Positions 36,201-45,104 are shown, counted from the first letter of the stretch. The stretch: DNA of 64,000 nucleotides from Mucilaginibacter sp. UBA5151 (GCA_002413785.1 DHXR01000028.1:1-64000); one strand, 5' to 3'. Made by a program: numbers and translations. Notes: generated by a model not told the origin, from the sequence alone.

Positions 36201-36864
36201 AAATATCATGCGCGTTTGAGTCCTGCTGATCTACATAATGCGAATCATTGGAGCAGATCACTTTTACGTTATATTTTTTTGCAAATTTTGCCAATACCAG
36301 GTTTACCGTATTCTGTTCAGGAATATCATGGCGCTGCATTTCAATATAGTAATCCTCGCCAAACAGGTCAAGCCACCATTTAAACTCTTCTTCGGCCTCA
36401 GCCTCGCTACCTCTTAAAATAGCCTGCGGGACTGAAGCGCCAAGGCAACAGGTGGTAGCAATGATACCTTTATGGTATTTTAATATCAGTTCCTTATCAA
36501 TACGGGGCCACTTACTATATAAGCCCTCCATATAACCAAGCGAACAAAGTTTAACCAGATTTTTATAACCCTCGGGATTTTTTGCCAGCATCAGCTGGTG
36601 AAATCTTTTATCTTTTTTCTCTTTGGTGAATTGCTTTTTATGCCTGTCTTCTACCACATAAAACTCACAGCCTACAATGGGTTTTATATTATGTTTCCCT
36701 GCTTCGGCCACAAACTTAAACACGCCAAACATATTACCATGGTCGGTAATTGCCAGGGCTTTCATGCCATCAGCAGCTGCTTTTTTGTATAGTTTTGATA
36801 TATCGGCAGCGCCGTCCAGCAATGAGAACTGAGTATGAACGTGTAAGTGCGAAAAATCGGGCAT
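33277..36864 (-). CDS. dnaE: DNA polymerase III subunit alpha
   Basis: The replicative polymerase, 1,195 residues. The N-terminal PHP domain starts 'FSHLHVHTQFSLLDGAA' with 'ITDHGNMFG'. The palm catalytic acids are D421 and D423 in 'MPDIDTDFDDAGRQ'. 'GPGRGSAAGS' is the fingers signature. A C-terminal OB fold ('ICIGGLVGNVQHKMTKNGKPFGTFVLED') and tail domain follow. A minus-strand TAACTTTG box and an AGGAGG sequence lie upstream of the ATG, one of few clear Shine-Dalgarno sites here. Confidence 0.97.
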   Translation of the reverse strand: MPDFSHLHVHTQFSLLDGAADISKLYKKAAADGMKALAITDHGNMFGVFKFVAEAGKHNIKPIVGCEFYVVEDRHKKQFTKEKKDKRFHQLMLAKNPEGYKNLVKLCSLGYMEGLYSKWPRIDKELILKYHKGIIATTCCLGASVPQAILRGSEAEAEEEFKWWLDLFGEDYYIEMQRHDIPEQNTVNLVLAKFAKKYNVKVICSNDSHYVDQQDSNAHDILLCVNTGDMQSTPIATDEEGGKGYRFGFPNDQFYFKTQTEMGKLFSDIPESLDNTNEIVDKVEVLKLKRDILLPNFVIPEEFNIHKTPDADTLNQWEYLKHLTFTGAKERYIDITPEVEERINFELFTIRTMGFAGYFLIVADFIKHGRNIGVFIGPGRGSAAGSVVAYCTGITNIDPMKYNLLFERFLNPDRKSMPDIDTDFDDAGRQKVIDYVVEKYGKNQVAQIITYGSMAARTSIQDVGRVLDMPLSEMNAIKKLVPDTLGITLKEAIEQVPELKEILKGNDLRAQVLREAEKLEGSVRNTGVHAAGIIIAPYDLTDIVPVAVAKDSDLLVTQYDGRVIEDAGVIKMDFLGLKTLTILKDALRLIKQNHDVTIDIDYIPLDDKETFELYQRGDTNGTFQFESDGMQMYLRDLRPDKFEDLIAMNALYRPGPIEYIPSFIKRKHGQEPVIFDLADMEEYLGETYGITVYQEQVMLLSQKLAGFSKGDADVLRKAMGKKQIEILNKMEGQFMDGAAAKGHPKDKLTKIWNDWKAFAQYAFNKSHSTCYAFVAYQTAYLKAHYPSEYMAAVLNNQNNMEKISFFMEECRRMGVQVLGPDINESDMSFAVNKKGQIRFGLTGVKGVGDKAVEAIIEERNERGPYKSVYDFAQRSNTRSVNRKSYENLVYGGGFDEFGLNRAQFFAKTDNGVLTGVERLIKYANDYQNVQNSAQSSLFGGGAVNSYIPEPAMPEAEEWPLIEKLKYEKEVIGMYLTGHPLDNYKVELARFCNSNISDLKNMQKARSGEGGDEIMTAFNQLRKRGEICIGGLVGNVQHKMTKNGKPFGTFVLEDYNESYEFALFGEDYVKFRYLLVDGYFLHLKGIIEEKFKQKDNWDMKILVMSLLSEMRDKLTKSLTVCLDLHALNSQLLDNIQELINTNNQKYPIKNCTLRFMVKDREEGMLVELPSKSFKVNPSDDLMAEIFSLTNVQPVLN

Positions 36865-36984
36865 AATGTTTTTTTATCCTCCTTTAGAAGATAGCAAAGT
36901 TACGGAATTTCGGATGTTGGATGTTCGGTTTAGGATTTATTGTGGATAAAAAAAGGAATATTGGCAACTAATTTCAAACCGCTT

Positions 36985-37071
36985 TTGTCATTGCGAGCAA
37001 AGCGTGGCAATCGCGAACTTTGCATTTCCGCTGTGCATAGTCCGCGATTGCTTCGTGCCTCGCAATGACAA
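36985..37071. repeat. Palindromic 'GTCATTGCGAGC' repeat
   Basis: TTGTCATTGCGAGCAAAGCG at 36985-37004 and TCGTGCCTCGCAATGACAA at 37053-37071 form a long imperfect palindrome with inner arms GGCAATCGCG/CGCGATTGC. This is a familiar Bacteroidota intergenic element. It lies between dnaE and the DPP-IV-like gene, both on the minus strand. Confidence 0.8.
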
Positions 37072-37078
37072 GTGGTTA

Positions 37079-39331
37079 TCACTTCCCATTCAAATTCGGC
37101 AGATCATTATTCCCTTTTAAATACCTTTCTAAAAACTGAAAACTTACATCAGAGATCAAAATATAACTTTGCCAGTTATAAGCCGCGCCATGCGCCCCCG
37201 GCGGGTAAATGCGCAGTTCGGCATCTTTACCGGCATTGGTAAGGGCTGTTAACAACTGCATCGTATTTGCCGGATGAACATTATCATCACTCATGGAGTG
37301 GATCAGTAATAAACGGCCTTTAAGGTTGGCGGCGTAAGTCATATCCGAGCTGGCCTTATAGCCTGCTTCGTTATCCGGCAAAGTTGACATATAGCGCTCT
37401 GTATAAATATCATCATACAAACGCCAGTCGGTTACCGGGGAATTTGCTATGCCAACCTTAAATACCCCCGGATGGGTAAGCAGCGTGTAGGTAGTGCTGT
37501 AGCCGCCGTAGCTGGTGCCCATAATAGCCATTTTACTGCCATCCACAAATGGCAGTTTAGCGAGGTAACCGGCGGTTTCCGCGAAATCGTTGCTTTCCCA
37601 TTTACCCAATTGCTTGTAAACAACTTTCATAAAGGCGCTGCCGTAATTGGCAATGCCCCGGTTATTTACATCGGCAACTATGTAGCCGTTTTGTGCCAGC
37701 CATTGTTGCGAAACATCTGTAGAAAAACTGTTAAATACATCATGCGACTCCGGGCCACCATACACAGTCATCACTACCGGATATTTTTTATTGGGATCGA
37801 AATTAAATGGTTTGATGATATAACCATCCAGGCTAACGCCATCAGTTGTTTTAAACTTAAAGTATTCCGGGGCCGAATAGGCCTGTGTTTTTAAATAATC
37901 GGTTACGGCGTGGTTATCTTCCAGCACCTTCAATATTTTACCATGGTCATCATTTAAGGTAACATATAACGGGGTACTTACATTGCTGTAGTTTTCAAGG
38001 TAATATTTGGTATTGGGCGACATTTTGATATCATGATACCCCGGCACGGTTGACAGTTTTGTTTTATCGCTGCCATCAAACTTTATGGAATAGAATTGCT
38101 GCTCAAGGCCCCCGTCTTCTGCTGATAAATAATAGATCTTTTTTGCTTCAGGATTGATACCGGTTACCTTTATCATATCCCAATCGCCTTTGGTAACCTG
38201 GTTTATGAGCTTGCCATCGTAATTGTACCGGTAAATATGGTAATAGCCCGAACGGTCGGATACCCAGAAAAATTCTTTCGACTTTTCGGGGAAATACACC
38301 ATATCATTCACATTAGTATAAAAATTAAAGATGGCAATCCAGGTAGTGTTCTGCTCTTCCAATACCACGTGATGCTCGCCTGTTTTTACATTAAAAAAGT
38401 AGAGTTTCATGTGGTTTTGCGCCCGGTTAAGGGTCATCAAAGCCAAAACATCAGGGGTGCTTGTCCAGTAAATGCGCGGGATATAGAAATCCCCGGTTTC
38501 ATCCGGACTGAGCCATACCTTTTTGCCGGAAGCCACATCGACGACGCCAATTTTTACCGAAGGGTTGGGATCGCCCACCTGCGGAATAGAAATATGTACC
38601 TGCTCGGGGTGTGTACCTTCAAAATTGGTCATCTGGAAATCGGGTACCGGGCGTTCATCAAATTGCCAAAAGGCAATGTATTTACTGTCCTTCGACCAGT
38701 TCCAGGCCTGGGCCTGTCCAAATTCTTCTTCGTAAACCCAATCGTAGTGTCCGTTAAAAGTGCCGTTCTCACTGGTGGAATCGCCGGTTAAAGCTTGCTC
38801 TTTCCCGCTGGCGAAATCGTAGGCAAACATATTGCCATTACGCTCCATACCTACTTTGGTGCCATCGGGCGATAACTCTGCCGTGCGGGCATCTTTGGCG
38901 GCCTGTTTTAAAGTTTTGGTATCAACGCTGTAATCAAAATAATCGGATATGGCCGACCTGCGGTAAATATGCCTGGTATTGGTTTTAAAAACGAGGTGTT
39001 TTGAATCATGCGACCATTGGAACGATTCGTACTCAAATGGCTTTGTACTCCCGGGGAAAGTAATGCCTTTGTTGGTGAAAATAAGTTCATCCTGCAGTGT
39101 TTTTGGATCCATGGAACGGATCTCACCATTATTAATAAAAGAATATTTGTTCCCTTCATTGGTCCAGTTAACGCTTTGCGGACCCGGGTTGCCATAAAGG
39201 TTTCCCGCTGATCTTAAAGCATCCGCCAAACTGCTGTACTGTTGTTTGTTTTGCGCCTTCAGGCTGAAGATCAGCAGGCAGTTCAGGGCCAGTGTGAAAA
39301 CTAATTTAAACCGCAGATATTGATATTTCAT
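37079..39331 (-). CDS. S9 family peptidase (dipeptidyl peptidase IV-like)
   Basis: A 750-residue secreted serine peptidase that removes Xaa-Pro dipeptides. A signal peptide (LVFTLALNCLLIFSLKAQ) precedes a beta-propeller with the double-Glu motif in 'HYDWVYEEEFGQAQAW'. The alpha/beta-hydrolase domain holds the triad S607 ('GTSYGGY'), D682 ('SMSDDNVH') and H714 ('PPGAHG'). It likely trims proline-containing peptides in the periplasm. It stands alone between repeat-filled gaps. Confidence 0.95.
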   Translation of the reverse strand: MKYQYLRFKLVFTLALNCLLIFSLKAQNKQQYSSLADALRSAGNLYGNPGPQSVNWTNEGNKYSFINNGEIRSMDPKTLQDELIFTNKGITFPGSTKPFEYESFQWSHDSKHLVFKTNTRHIYRRSAISDYFDYSVDTKTLKQAAKDARTAELSPDGTKVGMERNGNMFAYDFASGKEQALTGDSTSENGTFNGHYDWVYEEEFGQAQAWNWSKDSKYIAFWQFDERPVPDFQMTNFEGTHPEQVHISIPQVGDPNPSVKIGVVDVASGKKVWLSPDETGDFYIPRIYWTSTPDVLALMTLNRAQNHMKLYFFNVKTGEHHVVLEEQNTTWIAIFNFYTNVNDMVYFPEKSKEFFWVSDRSGYYHIYRYNYDGKLINQVTKGDWDMIKVTGINPEAKKIYYLSAEDGGLEQQFYSIKFDGSDKTKLSTVPGYHDIKMSPNTKYYLENYSNVSTPLYVTLNDDHGKILKVLEDNHAVTDYLKTQAYSAPEYFKFKTTDGVSLDGYIIKPFNFDPNKKYPVVMTVYGGPESHDVFNSFSTDVSQQWLAQNGYIVADVNNRGIANYGSAFMKVVYKQLGKWESNDFAETAGYLAKLPFVDGSKMAIMGTSYGGYSTTYTLLTHPGVFKVGIANSPVTDWRLYDDIYTERYMSTLPDNEAGYKASSDMTYAANLKGRLLLIHSMSDDNVHPANTMQLLTALTNAGKDAELRIYPPGAHGAAYNWQSYILISDVSFQFLERYLKGNNDLPNLNGK

Positions 39332-39474
39332 AAAATTGGATTTGGTTTTTATAAACGTTTAAAACTAACTGAATTACTTTATATAGGCAAGTGGTTAGTT
39401 TTAGTCCGAAAGTCGGGAAAGTCCGGGAGTCTGAAAGAATAAACGGGCTGTGATTCTGTAAATTTCGGAATTAC

Positions 39475-39629
39475 GAGGGGCTAAACGCGTTTAGGTTCCC
39501 GTAATTTTTTGGGTTTGAGAGGCTAAATGCGTTTAGCTCCCCGTAATTTTTTCAGTTTGAGAAGCTAAATGCGTTTAGCTCCTCGTAATTTCTCCGGTTT
39601 GAGAGGCTAAACGCGTTTAGCTCCTCGTA
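39475..39629. repeat. Four 42-bp tandem repeats, each a palindrome
   Basis: Units start at 39475, 39517, 39559 and 39601, exactly 42 bases apart (the last is partial). Each contains the palindrome CTAAA(C/T)GCGTTTAG flanked by GAGG and CTCC, and a linker 'GTAATTTTTT...GTTT' that varies. The wider gap 39332-40171 otherwise holds 'AGTCCG' repeat words (39405-39440) and the element at 39857; no gene is seen. Confidence 0.9.
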
Positions 39630-39856
39630 AAAAACCGAGGTTTGTTTTTGTCAAAACATTGAATATAAGGTAAATATACTAAAATATCAAAGAAAGGCAG
39701 GGGATTTCGCTAAAAAAGAACCTCTGAAATTTATACTGCTGTTTTTTGGATAAACCAAAAAAGAATACCAATTCATCAAATATACCGAAAACTGAGGGAA
39801 TTATCAAGGGCTCCGGGAGATGATTTAGTTTGAAAATCACTAAAATAAATCAAGTT

Positions 39857-40101
39857 GAAATATTAAAACAAGCGCCGTCAGGTGCGAAATATTGGTAGAA
39901 AACAATAAAAAGAGTTAGCGTGCCATCGGTACGCAACCAATGAAGCGGCATTAGCGCTAATACATGGCGGTGGTTCTGTACATCTGGCACATAATATCTG
40001 GTGGGCCGTTTTTCTACCAATATTTGCCCCCGATGTGGGCTTGTCACTTAACTTAACAGCACCTTGAGCTTCGTCTGAGCAGCCTTTTAATGCATTTGCC
40101 T
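39857..40101. mobile_element. Element with conserved hairpins, copy 2
   Basis: This aligns with 22303-22550: GAAATATTAAAA, hairpin GCGCC-GTCA-GGTGC, outer stem AAATATTGGTAGAA (39888-39901) with TTCTACCAATATTTG (near 40012-40026), 'AGCGTGCC..GGTACG', 'CATGGCGG', a terminal GCCC...GGGC hairpin, and the right end TTTTAATGCATTTGCCT. The left 75 bases and left terminal repeat of copy 1 are missing. It lies between the DPP-IV-like gene and pheT, which diverge. Confidence 0.75.
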
Positions 40102-40171
40102 TTCACCCTTCACCTTTATCCTTTAACCTTTCAGCCTAAATTGTATCTTTGCCGATTATCATCGCGCTATA

Positions 40172-42571
40172 ATGAAGATATCCTATAATTGGCTTAAAGA
40201 ATTTGTTGATACAGACAAAACCCCGGAAGAAATTTCGAAGATATTAACAGGTACAGGTTTGGAAGTGGAGAGCCTTGAAAAGGTGCAGCCAATTCCCGGC
40301 GGACTGGAGGGTTTGGTTATTGGCTACGTGAAGGAACGCTCACAGCATCCCAATGCCGACAGGTTAAGCATCACCAAAGTGGATGTGGGCACAGGCGAAG
40401 ACCTGCAGATTGTTTGCGGGGCGCATAACGTGGCGGCCGGGCAAAAAGTAGTGGTCGCGACTGTTGGCACGAGTGTTTACCCAACAGCAGGCGAACCGTT
40501 TAAGATCAATAAATCAAAAATAAGGGGTGAGGTATCCGAAGGGATGATCTGCGCGGAGGACGAAATAGGTTTGGGTACAGATCATGCAGGTATTATGGTG
40601 CTTGATCCCACCGCCGTTATCGGCACACCTGCAAAAGATTATTTTAAAATAAATGATGATTACCTGTACGAAATTGGGTTAACACCTAACCGTGCCGATG
40701 CGGCTTCGCATTTGGGTACTGCCCGGGATATAGCTGCTTTTTTAAAGATCGCTGTTAAAAGACCGGATGTTTCTGCATTCAGGGTGGACAATACCAGTCG
40801 TACCATAAAGGTTATTGTTGAAAACGAACAGGCCAGCCCGCGCTATTCAGGCGTAACTATTTCGGGCGTTGAAGTGAAGGAATCGCCCAAATGGCTCAAA
40901 GAACGTTTGAGTGTGATAGGCATTCGTTCCATCAACAATATTGTAGATGCGACCAACTATGTGCTGCACGACCTTGGACAGCCCCTGCATGCTTTTGACT
41001 CAGATGCTATAAAAGGTGACACTGTTATCGTAAAAAATTGTGCGGAAGGTACACAGTTCAAAACACTGGACGATGTAGAGCGGAAACTTTCTGCCGATGA
41101 TTTGATGATTTGTAATGTCGAAGGGCCGATGTGCATAGCCGGCGTTTTTGGCGGTATTGGTTCGGGGGTAAGTGCAGGCACAAAAAGTATCTTCCTGGAG
41201 AGCGCGTATTTTAACGCTGTTTCGGTGCGCAAAACTTCCAAGCGGCATGGCTTAAAAACCGATGCATCCTTCAGGTTTGAACGCGGCACCGACCCGGATA
41301 TGACGGTTTTTGCTTTAAAGCGTGCAGCTTTACTCATAAAGGAAATTGCCGGTGGTTTGATCTCGTCCGAAATATCAGACCATTATCCAAACCCTGTAGC
41401 CCCGTTTGAGGTGGAAATTAGCTATAATAATGTGGACAGGCTGATTGGTAAAGCAATCCCGCATGAGGAAATAAAAGGCATTATCAAAGCTTTGGATATC
41501 GATATTGTTACGGAGACCGCTGAAGGGCTGTTGTTGAAAGTACCGCCATACCGTGTGGATATTACCCGCGAAGTGGATGTGGTGGAAGAGATTTTGCGCA
41601 TTTACGGGTACAATAATATTGAGATCCCAACCCAGGTTCGCGCATCTTTAAATAATTCGCAAAGGCCCGAAAAAGATTCGGTGCAAAACCTGTTGTCCGA
41701 CCTGCTTTCGGCCAATGGCTTTAACGAGATCATGTCGAACTCCTTAACCAAATCGGCCTATTCATCCAACCTTGATAAAGCGGTTAAGATATTGAACCCA
41801 TTAAGCAGCGACCTGGATGTGATGCGCCAAACCATGCTATTCTCGGGCCTGGAAGCCGTTGCCTATAACCAGAACCGCAGGAACCCGGATCTTAGGCTCT
41901 ATGAGTTTGGCAAAGTATATTCGCTGGAAGAGGAAAAATATGTGGAAACCCAGCGTTTCGCTGTATTTATTACCGGGACCGATCAGTCCGAACAATGGAA
42001 CCAAAAGGTAAACCCGGTCTCTTTTTATCATTTAAAAGCTATTGTTGATGGTATCCTGGCAAAACTGAATTGCAGCGATATGCAGGCGGAAGAGGCTACC
42101 TGCAAAAAACTTGCTTACGGTTTGCAATACAAGCTGAATAATAAGCAACTGGTTAAATTCGGGTCGGTAGCGCCCGAAGCTTTGAAAAAGGCCGAAGTTG
42201 ACAAAGAGGTTTTTTATGCTGATTTTAATTTTGATATGATCCTGAAATTAGCCCGTAAAAACAAGATCGTTTATTCAGAAATCTCAAAATACCCGGCAGT
42301 AAGGCGTGACCTTTCTATGCTGATCGATAAAAACGTAACATTTGGTCAGTTGAAACAGATTGCCCAAAAAACCGAGCGTAAATTATTGCAGGATATAAAT
42401 GTGTTTGATGTTTACCAGGGCGATAAACTTCCGGCAGGGAAAAAATCGTATGCCCTAAGTTTTATTTTGCAGGATAATGAAAAAACCCTGACAGATAAAG
42501 CCATAGATGGCATAATGCAAAAAATAATTTATAACTTCGGGAAAGAGGTTGGAGCTGAGATAAGGAAATAG
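40172..42571 (+). CDS. pheT: Phenylalanyl-tRNA synthetase beta subunit
   Basis: The 799-residue beta subunit of the heterotetrameric enzyme. The N-terminal tRNA-binding (EMAP-like) domain holds 'RSQHPNADRLSITKVDVG' and 'IVCGAHNVAAGQKVVVA'. The B3/B4 editing domain includes 'GGIGSGVSAGTKSIFLESAYF'. B5 and the catalytic-like core follow, and the C-terminal anticodon-binding fold is 'SEISKYPAVRRDLSMLIDKNV'. The alpha subunit is elsewhere. A TATCTTTG box at 40144-40151 gives a leader of only about 15 bases. Confidence 0.97.
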   Translation: MKISYNWLKEFVDTDKTPEEISKILTGTGLEVESLEKVQPIPGGLEGLVIGYVKERSQHPNADRLSITKVDVGTGEDLQIVCGAHNVAAGQKVVVATVGTSVYPTAGEPFKINKSKIRGEVSEGMICAEDEIGLGTDHAGIMVLDPTAVIGTPAKDYFKINDDYLYEIGLTPNRADAASHLGTARDIAAFLKIAVKRPDVSAFRVDNTSRTIKVIVENEQASPRYSGVTISGVEVKESPKWLKERLSVIGIRSINNIVDATNYVLHDLGQPLHAFDSDAIKGDTVIVKNCAEGTQFKTLDDVERKLSADDLMICNVEGPMCIAGVFGGIGSGVSAGTKSIFLESAYFNAVSVRKTSKRHGLKTDASFRFERGTDPDMTVFALKRAALLIKEIAGGLISSEISDHYPNPVAPFEVEISYNNVDRLIGKAIPHEEIKGIIKALDIDIVTETAEGLLLKVPPYRVDITREVDVVEEILRIYGYNNIEIPTQVRASLNNSQRPEKDSVQNLLSDLLSANGFNEIMSNSLTKSAYSSNLDKAVKILNPLSSDLDVMRQTMLFSGLEAVAYNQNRRNPDLRLYEFGKVYSLEEEKYVETQRFAVFITGTDQSEQWNQKVNPVSFYHLKAIVDGILAKLNCSDMQAEEATCKKLAYGLQYKLNNKQLVKFGSVAPEALKKAEVDKEVFYADFNFDMILKLARKNKIVYSEISKYPAVRRDLSMLIDKNVTFGQLKQIAQKTERKLLQDINVFDVYQGDKLPAGKKSYALSFILQDNEKTLTDKAIDGIMQKIIYNFGKEVGAEIRK

Positions 42572-42712
42572 AGATTTGAGATTAGTTAATTAGAGATTAG
42601 ATAAGTAGTTGACGGATTATCCTAAAAAGAAATACATTTGCAGATAATATTAAATTAACTTAAAAAAATATAAAACTAATTACTAATCTCTAACCTCCAA
42701 TCACTAATACCA
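42572..42712. repeat. Imperfect palindrome of 'GAGATTAG' words after pheT
   Basis: GAGATTTGAGATTAG and TAATTAGAGATTAG on the left are answered by CTAATTACTAATCTC and TAACCTCCAATCACTAAT on the right. It fills the gap up to the start of the coiled-coil gene. Confidence 0.6.
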
Positions 42713-43000
42713 ATGTCATTAGCAGATCAATTAAATACCATTGTAGATAGAACGGAGCGCTTAATTGAGCTTTGTGCTGCTTTACAGGAGGAAAATGACC
42801 TGTTGAAATTAGAGAGCGAGGCCTTGACTGTAGCCCTGAATGCGAGTAAAAATAAGACCAAAGAACTGGACGAAAAGCTCCGTGCTTTGAAAATGGCAAA
42901 ATCTTTTTCAGAAACAAATGAAAAAAGTCTTGACATAAAGCAAAAAATTAACGAATTTGTGCAGGAAATTGATAAGTGTATTGTATTATTGAAAAAGTAA
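42713..43000 (+). CDS. Coiled-coil protein upstream of zapA (ZapB-like)
   Basis: A 95-residue protein that is almost entirely coiled coil ('RTERLIELCAALQEENDLLKLESEALTVAL'). It is directly upstream of zapA, with 20 bases between. Size, heptad pattern and position suggest a ZapB-like division protein that could join ZapA at the septum, but sequence alone does not prove this. Confidence 0.8.
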   Translation: MSLADQLNTIVDRTERLIELCAALQEENDLLKLESEALTVALNASKNKTKELDEKLRALKMAKSFSETNEKSLDIKQKINEFVQEIDKCIVLLKK

Positions 43001-43020
43001 TACAAAAGTGAAAAGCTAAA

Positions 43021-43314
43021 ATGGGAGAAATCTCCATAAAAATAAATATTGCGGACAGAGTTTACCCCTTAAAGGTAAACATGGAAGAAGAAGAAATAAT
43101 ACGTAGAGCAGCCAAGCTGATTAACGACCGGATAAAAGAATATCAGGAAAATTACGCGGTGAGGGATAAACAGGATTTGCTTTCGATGTGTGTGCTGCAT
43201 TATGCAACATCCTCATTAAAAGCAGATATGAAAGTTACGGTTGAGGATACAGAAGTAGCAGAAAAGGTTTACCAACTGGATTATTTATTGACTCAATTTT
43301 TTTCAAAGCAATAA
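43021..43314 (+). CDS. zapA: Cell division protein ZapA
   Basis: ZapA bundles FtsZ filaments at mid-cell. The 97-residue protein shows 'ISIKINIADRVYPLKVNMEEEEIIRRAAKLINDRIKEY' (the globular N-terminal domain) and a C-terminal coiled coil. It is cotranscribed with the preceding coiled-coil gene. A probable 6S RNA lies immediately downstream, echoing the zapA-6S RNA linkage known from proteobacteria. Confidence 0.9.
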   Translation: MGEISIKINIADRVYPLKVNMEEEEIIRRAAKLINDRIKEYQENYAVRDKQDLLSMCVLHYATSSLKADMKVTVEDTEVAEKVYQLDYLLTQFFSKQ

Positions 43315-43349
43315 CGTTCTTTATACATACAGCGCCATTAAGATTTAAC

Positions 43350-43508
43350 CGCGGTTAAATTTTAAGTTTCACTATTAAAAACTTAACGCTTCAATATCTG
43401 AGGATAAAAGAGGCATGCGTTAATCGTTAGTTTAACGGTAACCCATGATTCCTAACGTCCCTTAAGAAGTTTTAAATACATGATACTTAAAAATTTAGAC
43501 GCGGTTTT
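43350..43508 (+). ncRNA. ssrS: Probable 6S RNA between zapA and rny
   Basis: The gap folds as one long interrupted hairpin. The closing stem TTAAATTTTAAGT (43355-43367) pairs with ACTTAAAAATTTA (43485-43497); an inner stem ATTAAAAACTTAA (43374-43386) pairs with CTTAAGAAGTTTTAAAT (43461-43477); a large open centre lies between. The end is followed by a GCGG and a T-run (43501-43508). A long hairpin with central bubble is the shape of 6S RNA, which binds RNA polymerase as a promoter mimic. I recall 6S RNA being annotated at this zapA-rny position in Bacteroidota. The exact ends are estimates. Confidence 0.6.
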
Positions 43509-43538
43509 TTATTTATACTAATTTATACCAATTTAACT

Positions 43539-45104
43539 ATGAACATATACATATATCTCATTATCGGGATACTTATAGGCGGCCTTCCGGGGGTGCTTAT
43601 AGGACGATTTTTGCTGCGAAAACTGTTTAAAGACCAGGAAGTAGCTGCCCAGAACAAAGTGAAAAAAATACTGAAGGATGCTGAAAATGATTCCGAAATT
43701 CTGAAAAAGAATAAATTACTGGAAGCAAAAGAGCGTTTTTTACAAATGAAGGCCGAACACGAACAGCAGGTTAACGAAAAAAACAACGGCATTAACCAAC
43801 GCGAAAACGGCGTTAAACAAAAAGAGCAGTCGCTTAATTCGCGTTTGGAAAACATGAACCGTAAGGAAAGCGAACTGGATAATGTTCGTAAAAACCTGGA
43901 GCGGCAAACAGAAATTGTAGTTAAGAAGCAGGAAGAAGTTGAGATCCTGAAGAATTCCCATATTCAGCAACTGGAAACCATCGCAGGTTTGTCAGCCGAA
44001 GATGCGAAAAACCAGTTGGTAGATACGCTACGCGAAGAAGCCCGCAGTAAAGCAATGATCCAGATAAAGGATATTGTTGACGAGGCCAAGCTTACCGCTA
44101 CCAAAGAAGCTAAGAAAATAGTGATCCAAACGATCCAGCGTACCGCTACTGAAAGCGCTATCGAAAACACGGTTTCAATTTTCAATATTGAGAATGACGA
44201 AATAAAGGGCCGTATCATTGGCCGCGAAGGCAGGAATATCCGTGCTTTGGAAGCTGCAACGGGCATCGAGATCATTGTAGATGACACGCCGGAAGCTATT
44301 ATCCTTTCGGGCTTTGATCCGGTAAGACGCGAAATTGCCCGCCTTGCCATGCACCGCCTGGTGACTGACGGACGTATCCACCCGGCACGTATTGAAGAAG
44401 TGGTGGCCAAAACCAAAAAACAGATTGAAGAGGAAATTGTTGAAATCGGCGAGCGTACTGTTATCGACCTTGGCATCAGCGGACTGCACCCCGAACTGAT
44501 CCGCATGGTTGGCCGTATGCGCTACCGCTCATCTTACGGGCAAAACCTGTTGCAGCACTCCCGCGAAGTAGCCAATTTTTGCGCTACTATGGCAGCTGAA
44601 CTTGGCCTGAACGTGAAACTTGCAAAACGCGCCGGTTTACTTCATGATATTGGTAAAGTGCCTGATGATAACCCGGAATTGCCACACGCTATTTTAGGTA
44701 TGCAGCTGGCAGAGAAGTATAAAGAGCATCCCGAAGTTTGTAATGCTATAGGCGCCCACCACGATGAAATAGAAATGACCTCGATGTTGTCGCCCATAAT
44801 ACAGGTTTGTGACGCCATCTCCGGCGCACGTCCCGGAGCGCGCCGCGAAGTGGTTGAAAGCTATATCAAACGTTTGAAAGAGCTGGAAGAGCTGGCAATG
44901 TCATATCCGGGCGTCGAAAAAACATTTGCGATACAGGCTGGCCGCGAATTACGTGTAGTGGTTGAAAGCGAAAAGATAAGCGATGCGCAATCAGAAATAC
45001 TGGCTGCTGATATTTCAAACCGGATACAAACAGAAATGACCTATCCGGGACAAATAAAAGTAACAGTAATCAGGGAAACCAGGTCGGTTGCGTTTGCTAA
45101 ATAG
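43539..45104 (+). CDS. rny: Ribonuclease Y
   Basis: A membrane-anchored endoribonuclease that starts mRNA decay. The 521 residues comprise an N-terminal transmembrane helix (YLIIGILIGGLPGVLIG), a long coiled coil (residues 30-190), a KH domain ('EIKGRIIGREGRNIRALEAATG'), and an HD domain with H369-D370 in 'HDIGKVPDD'. Length is standard. It follows the probable 6S RNA; a small coiled-coil membrane protein gene follows. Confidence 0.97.
   Translation: MNIYIYLIIGILIGGLPGVLIGRFLLRKLFKDQEVAAQNKVKKILKDAENDSEILKKNKLLEAKERFLQMKAEHEQQVNEKNNGINQRENGVKQKEQSLNSRLENMNRKESELDNVRKNLERQTEIVVKKQEEVEILKNSHIQQLETIAGLSAEDAKNQLVDTLREEARSKAMIQIKDIVDEAKLTATKEAKKIVIQTIQRTATESAIENTVSIFNIENDEIKGRIIGREGRNIRALEAATGIEIIVDDTPEAIILSGFDPVRREIARLAMHRLVTDGRIHPARIEEVVAKTKKQIEEEIVEIGERTVIDLGISGLHPELIRMVGRMRYRSSYGQNLLQHSREVANFCATMAAELGLNVKLAKRAGLLHDIGKVPDDNPELPHAILGMQLAEKYKEHPEVCNAIGAHHDEIEMTSMLSPIIQVCDAISGARPGARREVVESYIKRLKELEELAMSYPGVEKTFAIQAGRELRVVVESEKISDAQSEILAADISNRIQTEMTYPGQIKVTVIRETRSVAFAK

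Noticed and set aside
39475..39629. Tandem array considered as a CRISPR
   Set aside because: Units abut at 42 bases with no unique spacers, and no cas genes are in the window.
39850..40047. Minus-strand frame of 65 residues inside element copy 2
   Set aside because: Same reason as copy 1: no frame is preserved across copies, no start signal is seen, and the sequence is dominated by hairpins.
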